A DNA stretch of 64,000 bases from Pseudomonas reactans (GTDB lineage Bacteria; Pseudomonadota; Gammaproteobacteria; Pseudomonadales; Pseudomonadaceae). A program made the position numbers and the translations under genes. The number at the start of each line of letters is the position of its first letter. Position 1 is the stretch's first letter. Under the pieces are notes generated by a model. The model ran no database searches and was not told the DNA's origin. It worked only from the letters and a program-made list of their open reading frames with translations. Location: positions 310,001 to 374,000 of the forward strand of contig NZ_JACAPG010000006.1 of NCBI RefSeq assembly GCF_013385825.1. Direction: 5' to 3'. Below are positions 12,528 to 21,897 of the stretch, one piece after another.

Positions 12528-13850
12528 TCAGAACACGTTGATCGGGTAATCGACGATTACTCGGTACTCATCCACATCCCGATCCACCGCTGAATAGCCG
12601 TTGCCGCCGCGATTGGTCGCCCATTGCAGACGCACCGCCAAATCCTTGGCCTTGCCACCCTGGACCACGTACTTCAGGTCGATGTCCCGTTCCCAGTGTT
12701 TGGCGTCTTTGCCATCGGCGCTGTACCAGGCGCTGTAGCCACGGCTTTGCGGATCGACCTTGGTCAGATCGGTCTTGCCGCTGATGTAAGACACGGCCGA
12801 GGTCAGGCCGGGCATGCCGAGGCCGGCGAAGTCGTAGGCGTACTTGAGCTTCCAGGACCGTTCGTTGGGGCCGTTGAAGTCGGAGTACTGCTGGGAGTTG
12901 TCCAGGTAGATGCTGTCGCCCTGGGCGATATAGTCGAACGGCGTGTTGCCGTTGACCCGTTGGTAGGTGGCAGTGACGCTATGGTTTCCCACACCGACGG
13001 TGAAATGCAGGCTGTAGGTATTGTTGTCGATATCCCCGAGCAGGGATTGGCCGGTGTCCTGGGTGTGGTAGTAGTGCAGGCCCGGGTTGAGGCTGACCAG
13101 GTCATTCAGCGCGTAGGTGTAGTCCAGGTCGTAGTAGTACTGGTTCCACACATCCTTGAGTTCGGAGGCATAGAGGTTGCTGGTCAGCCCTTCGATGCCG
13201 CTGAACGACACACCGGCCCAGTTCATGTGCTGGCTGTCGGTATTGTTCGGCAGAGCGCCGTAGCTGGTGCCGATGCGGCGGTGGCCACTCTGGTTGTAGA
13301 GTTTGGTAAAGCTGGCCTGGCCGCCTTCGAACATCCAGCCGTCGAAGCTGTGATTGGTCAGGCTGGCGCCACGAAAGGTCTGCGGCAGCATGCGGGTCAT
13401 GCCACCGGCGATCACCGGGTTGCTGAGGAACAGGTCACCGGCCTTCAACTCGGTATCGAATGCGCGCATTTTCAGGGTGCCGCCGGCCGTCGAGAACGAA
13501 CCGGGCGCCTTGCCGTTGCCACTGCCGTACGGAAGGATGCTGGACCCATCGGTGCCGCCACCGCCATCCAGTTTGAGGCCGAGCATGGCGTGGGCGTCCA
13601 GGCCGAAGCCGACGGTGCCTTGGGTGTAGCCGGATTCGAAGGTGCCGAGGAAACCCTGGCCCCATTCCTTGCTGTCATCGGTGTGAATGTCGCGACGGTC
13701 GCGGTTCATGTAGTAGTTGCGGGTGTTGATGGTGAGGTGGGCGCCTTCGACGAAGCCGTCGGCGGGGGTGGTGTCTGCCGCGTGGGCAAGGGGGGCAATC
13801 GTTGCTGCAATCGCGAGGAATAACGGGGTGAACGTCAGCGAGTTCTTCAC
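12528..13850 (-). CDS. OprD-family outer membrane porin
   Basis: OprD-family channels admit small substrates such as amino acids, dipeptides or aromatic acids. The best start is GTG at 13850: AAAGGAG lies a proper distance upstream, inside what a longer ATG-initiated frame (13871) would translate. The product is then 440 residues with a signal peptide ending ATIAPLAHA. The mature part begins with the family stretch [20 protein letters not shown] and continues with alternating beta strands rich in Tyr, Gly and Asn, ending in a strand with terminal Phe (YPINVF), as porins do. It lies downstream of a two-component system but behind that operon's terminator. The substrate is not predictable. Confidence 0.9.
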   Translation of the reverse strand: MKNSLTFTPLFLAIAATIAPLAHAADTTPADGFVEGAHLTINTRNYYMNRDRRDIHTDDSKEWGQGFLGTFESGYTQGTVGFGLDAHAMLGLKLDGGGGTDGSSILPYGSGNGKAPGSFSTAGGTLKMRAFDTELKAGDLFLSNPVIAGGMTRMLPQTFRGASLTNHSFDGWMFEGGQASFTKLYNQSGHRRIGTSYGALPNNTDSQHMNWAGVSFSGIEGLTSNLYASELKDVWNQYYYDLDYTYALNDLVSLNPGLHYYHTQDTGQSLLGDIDNNTYSLHFTVGVGNHSVTATYQRVNGNTPFDYIAQGDSIYLDNSQQYSDFNGPNERSWKLKYAYDFAGLGMPGLTSAVSYISGKTDLTKVDPQSRGYSAWYSADGKDAKHWERDIDLKYVVQGGKAKDLAVRLQWATNRGGNGYSAVDRDVDEYRVIVDYPINVF

Positions 13851-13917
13851 CGGTGGAGCTCCTTTGGTCAATCGAAAACGGCCAATGTCGTTGGGTGTGC
13901 CTGGCCTTTTTTACGGC

Positions 13918-13948
13918 AAAAAAAAGCCGCTGAAGTCAGCGGCTTTAA
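13918..13948 (-). terminator. Rho-independent terminator of the pump/two-component operon
   Basis: On the minus strand AAAGCCGCTGA / TCAGCGGCTTT forms a perfect stem with a very short loop and runs into eight T residues. It lies about 170 bases after the kinase stop codon and 70 bases before the porin start, so it should separate the kinase transcript from oprD. Confidence 0.82.
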
Positions 13949-14083
13949 GACAGATTCCCAGTGTAGAGCCCTGGAAAAAAGTCGAGGGAAATTCGGGTAA
14001 GCGGAGACTGCCTTTGCCGTCGCGCTCATCGATGCGTCAAATTAACGCAGGCGAGCGGTACGATACAGAGTGTAACAAGATAA

Positions 14084-14110
14084 TGACTGTTGCCCAAATC
14101 GCAACAGTCA
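14084..14110 (-). other. Perfect hairpin directly after the kinase stop codon
   Basis: TGACTGTTGC and GCAACAGTCA form ten-base perfect arms around a 7-base spacer, beginning 4 bases after the kinase stop (14115). No T-run follows on the minus strand, so this is more likely an mRNA 3'-end stabiliser or an operator than a stand-alone terminator. The efficient terminator lies further downstream at 13918-13948. Confidence 0.5.
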
Positions 14111-14114
14111 GAGG

Positions 14115-15479
14115 TTAGACCGGCAGGGTAATGCCAAACGTATTCCCGCCGCCGTCGCTGCGCACGAACACATCGCCGCCGTGCATCAGGGCAATCGCCT
14201 TGACGATGGCTAGCCCCAGGCCGTGATTGGCCCCGCTGTTGCTGCGCGACGCGTCCACCCGATAGAAGCGTTCGAACAGGCGCGGCAGATGCTCGCTGGC
14301 AATCGCATCGCCAGGGTTGGTCACGCCGATGGCCACCTGGTGCTCCTGCACCTCGATGTTCACAACGATAACCTGACCCGGCGCGGTGTGTTGTACCGCA
14401 TTGCTCAGCAGGTTGATCAGGGCACGGCGCAGGTGGGCTTTTTCGATCTGCACCGTGGCATCGCCGCGTACCTGCACCTCGACTTGCGCGTCTTCGAGGA
14501 TGAAGTCCAGGTAGTCGAGGGTGGTCGCTACTTCGTCGGCCAGGGAGCTTTCGATCAGCTTGGTGGCCTTGCTGCCCTGGTCGGCGCTGGCCAGGAACAG
14601 CATGTCGTTGATGATCGAGCGCAGGCGCTCCAGTTCTTCAAGATTGGATTGCAGCACCTCGAAGTAATGTTCGGCCGACCGCCCGCGGGTCAGGGCCACT
14701 TGGGTCTGGCCGATCAGGTTGGTCAACGGCGAGCGCAGTTCGTGGGCCACATCGGCGTTGAACGATTCCAGTCGCGAATAGGCCTGCTCGACGCGGTCCA
14801 GCGTAGCGTTGAACGAGTTGACGAACTGGCTCAGTTCCGGCGGCAATGGCGAGAGTTGCAGGCGCCCGGAGAGCTTGGGCGGTGCGAGTTTCTGCGCTTC
14901 ATCCGAAAGCTTGCCCAACGGCTTTAGGCCGATGCGCGCGACCCAGAAACCCAGTAACGAAGCGAGCACCACGCCGACCAATGCGAGACTGACCAGCGCA
15001 ACCAGCAGGTGGTGCTGGGTGGCCCGGAAGTTTTCGGTGTCGATGGCAATCATGAAGCGCAGCGGCGGGCGCTGATCCTTGGCCGGGAACTGGCTCACCA
15101 GCACCTTGAGCGGATATTCGCGCCCCGGCAGGCGCAGGTCGCGTTTGCCCGTCGGCCCTTCGGCAAAGGCGCGGATCTGTACGTCGGGGTTGCCATACTC
15201 GTAGTTTGGATCGCTGCTCACGACCCAGAAGCGGATGCGTTTGTCCTCCTCGCCCAACAATTTGAGCTTGGCCTGCATCTTCACCCAATGGTCCGGCGTG
15301 CCGAAACGGTTTACCGAAGACTCCAACACGCTGTAACGCGCATCCAGCTCGGCGCCCGGCAACAAGCCCAGGCTGCGGTCCACCTGTTGATACAGCGCGC
15401 CGCCGATCAACAGGAAGATCAGCGCCGCCACCAGGGTGAACAGGCTGCTCAGGCGCAGGGCAATGGAGTTAGTTGCCAC
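14115..15479 (-). CDS. Sensor histidine kinase of the CusS/CopS-like class
   Basis: This kinase should phosphorylate the response regulator encoded just before it. Starting at GTG 15479, which overlaps the regulator's end by 11 bases, it has 454 residues: a first membrane helix (about 11-30), a periplasmic sensor of about 125 residues, a second helix (about 158-180), HAMP linker, HisKA with His246 in DVAHELRSPLTNL, and a HATPase with N box NLLSNAVQHT and GLGLAIVKAIALMHGG. The domain order and the AHELRSPL motif match heavy-metal sensor kinases. The periplasmic part has no obvious His/Met metal cluster, so the ligand is open. A longer upstream frame (to 15653) is only the antiphase of the regulator gene. 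Confidence 0.9.
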   Translation of the reverse strand: MATNSIALRLSSLFTLVAALIFLLIGGALYQQVDRSLGLLPGAELDARYSVLESSVNRFGTPDHWVKMQAKLKLLGEEDKRIRFWVVSSDPNYEYGNPDVQIRAFAEGPTGKRDLRLPGREYPLKVLVSQFPAKDQRPPLRFMIAIDTENFRATQHHLLVALVSLALVGVVLASLLGFWVARIGLKPLGKLSDEAQKLAPPKLSGRLQLSPLPPELSQFVNSFNATLDRVEQAYSRLESFNADVAHELRSPLTNLIGQTQVALTRGRSAEHYFEVLQSNLEELERLRSIINDMLFLASADQGSKATKLIESSLADEVATTLDYLDFILEDAQVEVQVRGDATVQIEKAHLRRALINLLSNAVQHTAPGQVIVVNIEVQEHQVAIGVTNPGDAIASEHLPRLFERFYRVDASRSNSGANHGLGLAIVKAIALMHGGDVFVRSDGGGNTFGITLPV

Positions 15480-16146
15480 TCCGGCTCTCCAACACATACC
15501 CCATGCCCCGGATGGTGTGCAGCAGCTTGGTGTCGAACGGCCCGTCAAGCTTGGCGCGCAGGCGCTTGATCGCGACTTCCACCACGTTGGCGTCGCTGTC
15601 GAAATTGATGTCCCAGACCATCTCCGCAATCGCGGTCTTGGACAGGATCTCACCCTGGCGCCGCGCCAATACGCTGAGCAGCGAGAATTCCTTGGCGGTC
15701 AGGTCCAGGCGCAGGCCGTTGCGACTGGCCTTGCGGCTGATCAGGTCGATCCACAGGTCGGCGACGGTCACCTGCACCGGCTCATGCCCACCGCTGCGAC
15801 GGGTCAGGGCTTGCAGGCGGGCGACCAGCTCCAGGAAGGAGAAGGGTTTGCCCAGGTAATCGTCGGCGCCTTCGCGCAGGCCACGGATACGATCTTCCAC
15901 GCGTTCGCGAGCGGTCAGCATGATCACCGGTGTCTGTTTGCGCGCACGCAAGGCGCGCAGCACGCCAAAGCCGTCGAGGCCGGGCAGCATCACGTCGAGC
16001 ACTATCACTGCGTAGTCGTTTTCGAGCGCCAGGTGCAGGCCCTCGACGCCTTCGCGGGCCACATCGACGGTATAGCCTTGCTCCGTCAGACCACGGTGCA
16101 GGTAGTCCGCGGTTTTTTCTTCATCTTCAATAATCAGGACGCGCAT
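15469..16146 (-). CDS. OmpR-family response regulator, CusR/CopR-like
   Basis: A 225-residue two-domain regulator. The receiver has the acidic pocket EDE (7-9), phospho-acceptor Asp51 in VLDVMLPGLDG, and the conserved Lys in GKPFSF. The C-terminal winged helix contains LTAKEFSLLSVLARRQGEILSKTAIAEMVWD and ends IRGMGYVLESRSGN. Its sequence pattern is that of the metal-responsive CusR/CopR/IrlR group. It starts 9 bases after the RND pump stop with a TGAGGCGG ribosome site, so pump, regulator and kinase are one operon. A CusR-like palindrome 5' of the adaptor gene is its probable target. Confidence 0.93.
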   Translation of the reverse strand: MRVLIIEDEEKTADYLHRGLTEQGYTVDVAREGVEGLHLALENDYAVIVLDVMLPGLDGFGVLRALRARKQTPVIMLTARERVEDRIRGLREGADDYLGKPFSFLELVARLQALTRRSGGHEPVQVTVADLWIDLISRKASRNGLRLDLTAKEFSLLSVLARRQGEILSKTAIAEMVWDINFDSDANVVEVAIKRLRAKLDGPFDTKLLHTIRGMGYVLESRSGN

Positions 16147-16155
16147 ATCACCGCC

Positions 16156-19100
16156 TCAAGCTGTGGTCACCAACGCAGGCGTTGGTGTGGGCCGGTGGAA
16201 AAACTTCTCAAGGTACAAGTATATGACCGGTGTGGTGAACAGCGTCAGCGCCTGGCTCACCAGCAGGCCGCCGACCACCGCGATACCCAGCGGCTGGCGC
16301 ATTTCCGCACCGGGGCCGGCGCCGAGCATCAGCGGCACCGCGCCAAGCAGGGCGGCGAGGGTGGTCATGATGATCGGCCGGAACCGTGTGACACAGGCTT
16401 CATAGATCGCATCTTCCGGTGACAGGCCCCTGACACGCTGAGCCTCCAGGGCAAAGTCGATCATCAGGATGCCGTTCTTCTTCACGATGCCGATCAACAG
16501 CACCAGGCCGATCAGCGCCATGATCGAAAAGTCCTGCCCCATCAGTGACAGCATGATAAGCGCGCCCAACCCTGCCGAGGGCAAGGTCGAAATGATCGTC
16601 AGCGGGTGCACGAAGCTCTCGTACAGCACGCCGAGAATAATGTAGACCGCCACCAGCGCCGCCAGGATCAGCCACGGTTGGCTGGCCAGCGAACTCTGGA
16701 ACGCCTGGGCAGCGCCCTGGAAGTTGCCGATGATGGTGGTCGGCATGCCAATTTCATTCTTGGCCTGGTTGAGCATGATCACCGCGTCGCCCAGGGCCAC
16801 GCCCGGCGCCAAGTTGAACGACAGGTTGGCGGCCGGAAACATGCCGTCATGGCTGATCGAAAGCGGCCCCACGGTGGGCGGATCGACTTTGGCCAGGGCC
16901 GACAGTGGCACCATCTCGCCTGTCAGCGGCGAGCGCAGGTAGAAGTAGTTGAGGCTCTCGGCCTTGCCGCGTTGTCGGGTGTCCAGTTCCAGCACCACTT
17001 GGTACTGGTTGATCTCGGTCTGGAACTCGTTGATCTGGCGTTGGCCGAAAGCATCGTACAGCGCCTGGTCCACATCGGTGGCGGTGAGGCCAAAGCGCGC
17101 AGCGGCCTGGCGGTCGATGCTGATGTGGGTGATGCTGCCGCCCAGTTGCAGGTCATTGGACAGGTCGCGGAAGGCCGGGTTGGCGCGCAGTTTTTCGGTG
17201 AGGCGCTGGGTCCAGGTATTGAGCGTCGGGCCGTCGTTGCTCTTGAGCACATACTGGTACTGGGCGCGGCTGGGGCCGGAGCTCAAGTTGATGTCTTGCC
17301 CGGCGCGCAGGTACAGCACGATGCCCGGCACCTTGGCCAGTTTCGGGCGGATGCGGTCGATGAACTGGCTGGCGGACACATCGCGGTCGCCGCGGTCTTT
17401 CAAGGCGATCCAGAAACGGCCGTTGGCGATGGTCTGGTTGCTGCCCGTCACGCCGACCGAGTGCGAAAACGCCTCCACCGCCGGGTCTGCCGTGACGATC
17501 TCGGCCAGGGCTTTGTGCTTGGCGACCATGTCCGGGTAGGACACGTCGGCCGCCGCTTCGCTGGTGCCCAGCACAAAACCGGTGTCCTGCACGGGGAAGA
17601 AGCCCTTGGGGATAAACACATAGCCGACCACGGCCAAGGCCAGGGTCACCACGAAAATTGCCGCCATGCTGCGTTGATGGGCCAGGGCACGACGCAGGTT
17701 GCGTGCATAGCCGGCCAGCAGTCGCTCGCTGAAACCGGGTTTGTCGTGGGCATGATGAGTGGGCGCGCGCATGAACAGCGCGGCCAGTGTCGGCGCCAAC
17801 GTCAGCGAGACCACCACCGAAATCAGGATGGTCGAGGTCGCCGTCAAGGCAAACTCCTTGAACAACCGCCCAACCACCCCGCCCATGAACAGCAGCGGAA
17901 TGAACGCCGCCACCAGCGAGAAACTGATCGACACCACGGTAAAGCCGATTTCACCGGCGCCCTTGATCGCGGCCTCGCGTTTGTCGAGCCCGGCTTCCAG
18001 GTGGCGGTGAATGTTTTCCACCACCACGATCGCATCGTCCACCACAAACCCCACGGCGATCACGATCGCCACCAGCGTGAGGTTGTTCAAGCTGAAGCCC
18101 ATCAGGTACATCAGCGCAAAGCTGGCGACCAGCGATACGCCCAGCACACTGGACACAATCATCGTTGCCGACAATTGGCGCAGGAACAGCGCCATCACCG
18201 CCACCACCAGCAGGATGGCGATCAACAGCGTCACCTCCACTTCATGCAGGGAGGCGCGAATGGTCTTGGTACGGTCAGTCAATACGCTGACCTGCACCGA
18301 CGCCGGCAGCATGGCTTGCAGGCGCGGTAGCTCGGCTTGAATGCGGTCCACGGTCTCGACGATGTTCGCGCCGGGTTGGCGCGAGATCACCAGGTTGACG
18401 CCAGGCGTGTCGCCGGACCAGGCCTGTACGTAGGCGTTTTCCGAACCGTTGATGACCTTGGCGATATCCCGCAGTTGAACGGGTGCTCCGTCCTTGTAGG
18501 ACACGATTAACTGCGCGTAGTCCTCCGGATGAAACAACTGGTCGTTGGTCGACAGGGTCGACACGCTGTTCTCGCCGTAGATCGCGCCCTTGGCCAGGTT
18601 GAGGCTCGATTGCTGGATGGCCAGGCGGATATCGGCCAGGGTCAGGCCGATGGCGGCGAGTTTGTCTGGCGATGCTTGGACGCGGATCGCCGGGCGCTGC
18701 TGGCCGGTGATGTTGATCTGGCCAACGCCGTCGATCTGGCTGATCTGCCTGGCCAGCAGGGTTTCCACGTAATCACTCAGTTCGGTGCTGGGCATGCTGT
18801 TGGAGCTGACGCTGAGGATCAGTACCGGGCTGTCCGCCGGGTTGACCTTCTTCCACGTCGGCAGGCTCGGCATATCGCTGGGCAGCTTGCCGGACGCGGT
18901 GTTGATCGCCGCCTGTACTTCCTGCGCGGCAGTATCGATGCTTTTGTTCAGGGTGAATTGCAGGGTCAGGAGACTTGAACCCAAGGCACTGCTGGAGGTC
19001 ATTTGCGTCATGCCGGGAATGGCGCTGAATTGCACCTCCAACGGCGTGGCCACGGACGAAGCCATGGTGTCCGGGCTGGCACCGGGCAAGGTGGCAGTGA

Positions 19101-19245
19101 CCTGGATCGTCGGAAATTCCGCTTCCGGCAGTGGGGCGATCGCCAGGCGCGGGAAGGCAATGAGCCCGAGCAGCACCAGGGCAAAGGTCAGCAGCAGGGT
19201 GGCGACCGGGTGGTCGACGCACCAGGCTGACGGCGAACGGCTCAT
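16156..19245 (-). CDS. RND efflux transporter, MdtB/MdtC/MuxB-like (HAE family)
   Basis: The inner-membrane, proton-driven pump of a tripartite efflux system. It has 1029 residues, the normal RND length, with twelve predicted helices and two large periplasmic loops. The proton-relay Asp pair is present in helix 4 (VGFVVDDAIVVVENIHRH), and the conserved RPIIMTTLAALLGAVPLMLG stretch is near the second repeat's end. The sequence is of the drug/hydrophobe (HAE) type, not the metal-pump CusA type. Its ATG overlaps the adaptor stop (ATGA). No outer-membrane factor gene is in this operon, so it must borrow one from elsewhere. Confidence 0.93.
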   Translation of the reverse strand: MSRSPSAWCVDHPVATLLLTFALVLLGLIAFPRLAIAPLPEAEFPTIQVTATLPGASPDTMASSVATPLEVQFSAIPGMTQMTSSSALGSSLLTLQFTLNKSIDTAAQEVQAAINTASGKLPSDMPSLPTWKKVNPADSPVLILSVSSNSMPSTELSDYVETLLARQISQIDGVGQINITGQQRPAIRVQASPDKLAAIGLTLADIRLAIQQSSLNLAKGAIYGENSVSTLSTNDQLFHPEDYAQLIVSYKDGAPVQLRDIAKVINGSENAYVQAWSGDTPGVNLVISRQPGANIVETVDRIQAELPRLQAMLPASVQVSVLTDRTKTIRASLHEVEVTLLIAILLVVAVMALFLRQLSATMIVSSVLGVSLVASFALMYLMGFSLNNLTLVAIVIAVGFVVDDAIVVVENIHRHLEAGLDKREAAIKGAGEIGFTVVSISFSLVAAFIPLLFMGGVVGRLFKEFALTATSTILISVVVSLTLAPTLAALFMRAPTHHAHDKPGFSERLLAGYARNLRRALAHQRSMAAIFVVTLALAVVGYVFIPKGFFPVQDTGFVLGTSEAAADVSYPDMVAKHKALAEIVTADPAVEAFSHSVGVTGSNQTIANGRFWIALKDRGDRDVSASQFIDRIRPKLAKVPGIVLYLRAGQDINLSSGPSRAQYQYVLKSNDGPTLNTWTQRLTEKLRANPAFRDLSNDLQLGGSITHISIDRQAAARFGLTATDVDQALYDAFGQRQINEFQTEINQYQVVLELDTRQRGKAESLNYFYLRSPLTGEMVPLSALAKVDPPTVGPLSISHDGMFPAANLSFNLAPGVALGDAVIMLNQAKNEIGMPTTIIGNFQGAAQAFQSSLASQPWLILAALVAVYIILGVLYESFVHPLTIISTLPSAGLGALIMLSLMGQDFSIMALIGLVLLIGIVKKNGILMIDFALEAQRVRGLSPEDAIYEACVTRFRPIIMTTLAALLGAVPLMLGAGPGAEMRQPLGIAVVGGLLVSQALTLFTTPVIYLYLEKFFHRPTPTPALVTTA

Positions 19246-20408
19246 GGCTGCACCTTGGCATCAACGGTCTGGATCACCTGCGGCGGTTCCTTGAGGACCT
19301 CCACCTGGGCACCGGCCTTGAGCCGCGACTGGCCGTCGCTGACCAGCACATCGCCGGGCTGCACGCCTTTGATGATATTGATGTCGCTGTCTTGGTAGGT
19401 GACCTGCACTGGGACCACATCCACTTTGTCACCGTTGACCCGGTATACGAAGTGCGAATCCAGGCCGCGTTGCACCACCGTCGGCGGAACCACCAGCGCA
19501 TTTTTGTCGAGGGCGGTCTGGATCTTGATGGTCACCAGTTGCCCCGGCCACAGGCGCTGCGAGGCATTGTTGAATTCAGCTTTGGCGCGCAGGGTGCCGG
19601 TGGTGGAGCTGATCTGGTTGTCGATCAGGCTCAAGTGGCCTTCGCCGAGCAAGTCGCCGGTCTGGCCATCGGTGTCGGCACCCAGGTAGGCATCGACGCT
19701 GGCTTTTGTGGGCGCTGCGATCAGGCCCTGCAAGGTGGGCAGCATCTGTTGCGGCAGGGAGAACTCGACGGCAATCGGGTCGATCTGAGTCACGGAAAAC
19801 AGGCCTTGGGTGTCGGCGGTGCGCAGGAAGTTGCCTTCATCCACGGTGCGAATACCGACACGACCACTGACCGGCGAACGAATCTGGGTGTAGGAAAGTT
19901 GTACCTGAGCCGAATCGATTGCGGCCTGGTTGCCTTGCGCGGTGGCCTTGAGCTGGTTGACCAGGGCTTGTTGCTGGTCATAAGTCTGCTTGGACACGCC
20001 GTCGTCGACGCTCAATTCCTTGTAGCGCTTGAGGTTGACCAGCGCCACCTGCAATTGCGCCTGGCTTTCGCCCAGTTGAGCCTTGGCCTGGTCCAGGCTG
20101 GCGCGGATCGAGCGGTCGTCGATGGTCGCCAGCAGGTCACCGGCCTTGACCAGTTGGCCTTCCTTGACCAGCAATTTAGTCAGAATGCCGTCCACTTGCG
20201 GGCGAATCACCACACTGTGCAGCGACAGCACCGAACCAATCCCGCTGACAAAGCGCGGAATATCCTGTTGCGCCACGCTTACCACCCGTACCGGAATTGC
20301 AGTGGGCGCCGCCAGTTTGGACTTGGCCGGGCGGCTCAGTGCCCAGGCTGCAACGGCCAACACCACGAGGACACCCACGATCAGGGCGGTTTTGCGTTGA
20401 ATGTGCAT
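19242..20408 (-). CDS. RND periplasmic adaptor (membrane fusion protein), MdtA-like
   Basis: The periplasmic adaptor that joins the RND pump to an outer-membrane channel. From ATG 20408 the product has 388 residues: an N-terminal anchor (ALIVGVLVVLAVAAWAL), lipoyl half-motif (VVIRPQVDGILTKLLVKEGQLVKAGDLL), an alpha-helical hairpin, the second lipoyl half (TQIRSPVSGRVGIRTVDEG), beta-barrel and membrane-proximal domain. An in-frame GTG at 20477 would lie upstream of the likely transcription start, so the shorter form is preferred although its ribosome site is weak. It is the first gene of the adaptor-pump-regulator-kinase operon. Confidence 0.9.
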   Translation of the reverse strand: MHIQRKTALIVGVLVVLAVAAWALSRPAKSKLAAPTAIPVRVVSVAQQDIPRFVSGIGSVLSLHSVVIRPQVDGILTKLLVKEGQLVKAGDLLATIDDRSIRASLDQAKAQLGESQAQLQVALVNLKRYKELSVDDGVSKQTYDQQQALVNQLKATAQGNQAAIDSAQVQLSYTQIRSPVSGRVGIRTVDEGNFLRTADTQGLFSVTQIDPIAVEFSLPQQMLPTLQGLIAAPTKASVDAYLGADTDGQTGDLLGEGHLSLIDNQISSTTGTLRAKAEFNNASQRLWPGQLVTIKIQTALDKNALVVPPTVVQRGLDSHFVYRVNGDKVDVVPVQVTYQDSDINIIKGVQPGDVLVSDGQSRLKAGAQVEVLKEPPQVIQTVDAKVQP

Positions 20409-20450
20409 GGGGTGAGGCGCCAGGGCAAAGGATTGGAGGTGTGTGAGGCC

Positions 20451-20506
20451 TTTATAGCCCGCCAACCCGGTCAGCACGGTGACTGCTAACTGACAGCGCT
20501 GTCAGT
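20451..20506 (-). promoter_or_regulatory. CusR-like operator and promoter of the RND operon
   Basis: The perfect 18-bp palindrome ACTGACAGCGCTGTCAGT (20489-20506) contains TGACA-N4-TGTCA, the spacing of the E. coli CusR box. On the minus strand TATAAA (complement of 20451-20456) can serve as -10; no good -35 is seen, as expected for an activated promoter. With a start near 20444 the palindrome centre lies at about -54. This suggests the operon's own regulator activates it. The match is seen in sequence; the binding is inferred. Confidence 0.65.
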
Positions 20507-20622
20507 AAAGGCCGACCATTCGTACAGGCGATGGTTAAAGATCCGAGGCGGGCAGGTATACTGCGCGCCAGCGTGGCCAGCAAGCAGGTCCCGCGTCATT
20601 TCTTGCACGCTCCGGAGCTTCC

Positions 20623-20856
20623 ATGACTTCCCCGACACAACCCCCTGTTGAAGCGGCCGACCTCGTCGATCCGGCCAGCGCCGAAGGCGTTGAAAAAGCC
20701 GAGATCCCGGCGTTCAAGTTTCCCTTCAAGCCGGGTGAGCTGGCTGGGGCCAAGAATGTTGCCCAGCCCTGGTACAAGAATGGGGCCAAGAACGGCCACA
20801 CCAAGTCCCCGGGCATGGCCCCGCCGGGCACCCGACGCTCCATGGGTAAACGTTAA
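20623..20856 (+). CDS. Small hydrophilic protein of unknown function
   Basis: I do not recognise a characterised family. The 77-residue product begins MTSPTQPPVEAADLVDP and ends PPGTRRSMGKR; it is rich in Pro, Ala, Lys and Gly, has no membrane segment or signal peptide, and ends basic. A CCGGAG ribosome site stands 6-7 bases before the ATG. Other frames are open across the same bases, so codon evidence is modest; the ribosome site and the acidic-to-basic composition support this frame. It is transcribed divergently from the RND operon and stands alone. Confidence 0.6.
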   Translation: MTSPTQPPVEAADLVDPASAEGVEKAEIPAFKFPFKPGELAGAKNVAQPWYKNGAKNGHTKSPGMAPPGTRRSMGKR

Positions 20857-21019
20857 GATCAATCGGTTGTAATATTTGGCGGATGTTGCCTACAGCTCCC
20901 GTCGATGTTTCTGCTTGTAGGCATGCGACCGTTTCTTGAAAGCTTGCACAGCTTTCGCGCTTCCCTGGGTTTTTAGTGGGGGGAGCGCAGCGTGCACTTT
21001 CTGGAAAAGGACGTTTCCT

Positions 21020-21790
21020 GTGGCTCTGATACACCTTTGTGTAGCGCTTGTCCTATTGCTCGCGGTGGATGCCGTCGCAGGCATTGATCAACCACGGCGC
21101 GAAATCCGTTTTGCGGTTGCCGCGTTGTTCCCTCCCTTCCAGAGTCGCGATCCGCAAGGGCAACTGGTCGGCATGCACATCGAGCTCGGTAATGCCCTGT
21201 GCCAGCAATTGAATGTGCGCTGTACCTGGATCGATCAGGTGCTGGTCGAAAACTTCGACGACCTTGACGCCCGAAAATTCGATGCAATCATGGGCATTGC
21301 CTTCACTCCTCAACGGCGGCGCCGGGTGAGTTTCACCGATAACCTCTACCCGTTCACTACGCGCCTCGTTGCGCACAGGGCCTCGGGTCTCATGCCGACT
21401 ACAAAGTCACTCAAAGGCAAGCGTGTCGGCGTTTTGCTGGGGAGTAATCGCGAAGCCTTTGCCTTGTCTCAGTGGGCTCGCGAAGGCGTGATCATCAGAA
21501 GTTTTTGGCTCAACGACGAACTGGTCCGTAGCCTGGTGGCAGGGCATATCGATGCGACACTGCAGGGCCCCGTGGAAATCCGCAACGTACTGCTCGACAC
21601 CGCTGCCGGCGCGGATTTCGACTTCCTGGGCCCTGCTGTTTCCGCTGAGCTGCTGGGCGACGGCATCGCGATCGCATTGCGCAACACCGACACTGCGTTG
21701 CGTACTGAACTCAACCGCGCCCTCGAACAGCTCAAGCACAATGGTGAATACCAACGGATCCTTGCGCCTTATCGATTGGACCCAAAATGA
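21020..21790 (+). CDS. Periplasmic amino-acid-type solute-binding protein (orphan)
   Basis: A periplasmic binding protein of the family 3 type (lysine/arginine/ornithine, glutamine). The start is GTG 21020: AAAAGGA stands 8 bases upstream, and the product then begins with a signal peptide (VALIHLCVALVLLLAVDAVAG). The mature part starts REIRFAVAALFPPFQSRDPQGQLVGMHIELGNAL, typical of lobe 1, with GIAFTPQRRRRVSFTDNLYPF following; total 256 residues. No permease or ATPase gene is adjacent. Such orphans either feed a distant ABC transporter or present ligand to a receptor; the PAS chemoreceptor gene follows after 107 bases on the same strand. Confidence 0.82.
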   Translation: MALIHLCVALVLLLAVDAVAGIDQPRREIRFAVAALFPPFQSRDPQGQLVGMHIELGNALCQQLNVRCTWIDQVLVENFDDLDARKFDAIMGIAFTPQRRRRVSFTDNLYPFTTRLVAHRASGLMPTTKSLKGKRVGVLLGSNREAFALSQWAREGVIIRSFWLNDELVRSLVAGHIDATLQGPVEIRNVLLDTAAGADFDFLGPAVSAELLGDGIAIALRNTDTALRTELNRALEQLKHNGEYQRILAPYRLDPK

Positions 21791-21897
21791 TGGCTAATTA
21801 ATTGCGCGGAACATGAGCTGGATCAGTATTTGCCCTCTCGGTGCGCTTAGAGTCGACGCCCTGCCGACTCCTCCAATAATTACGAGCGCGCTTCTCC

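Noticed and set aside
16606..18330. A 574-codon + strand frame opposite the RND pump
   Set aside because: Antisense shadow of a complete RND gene with intact motifs.
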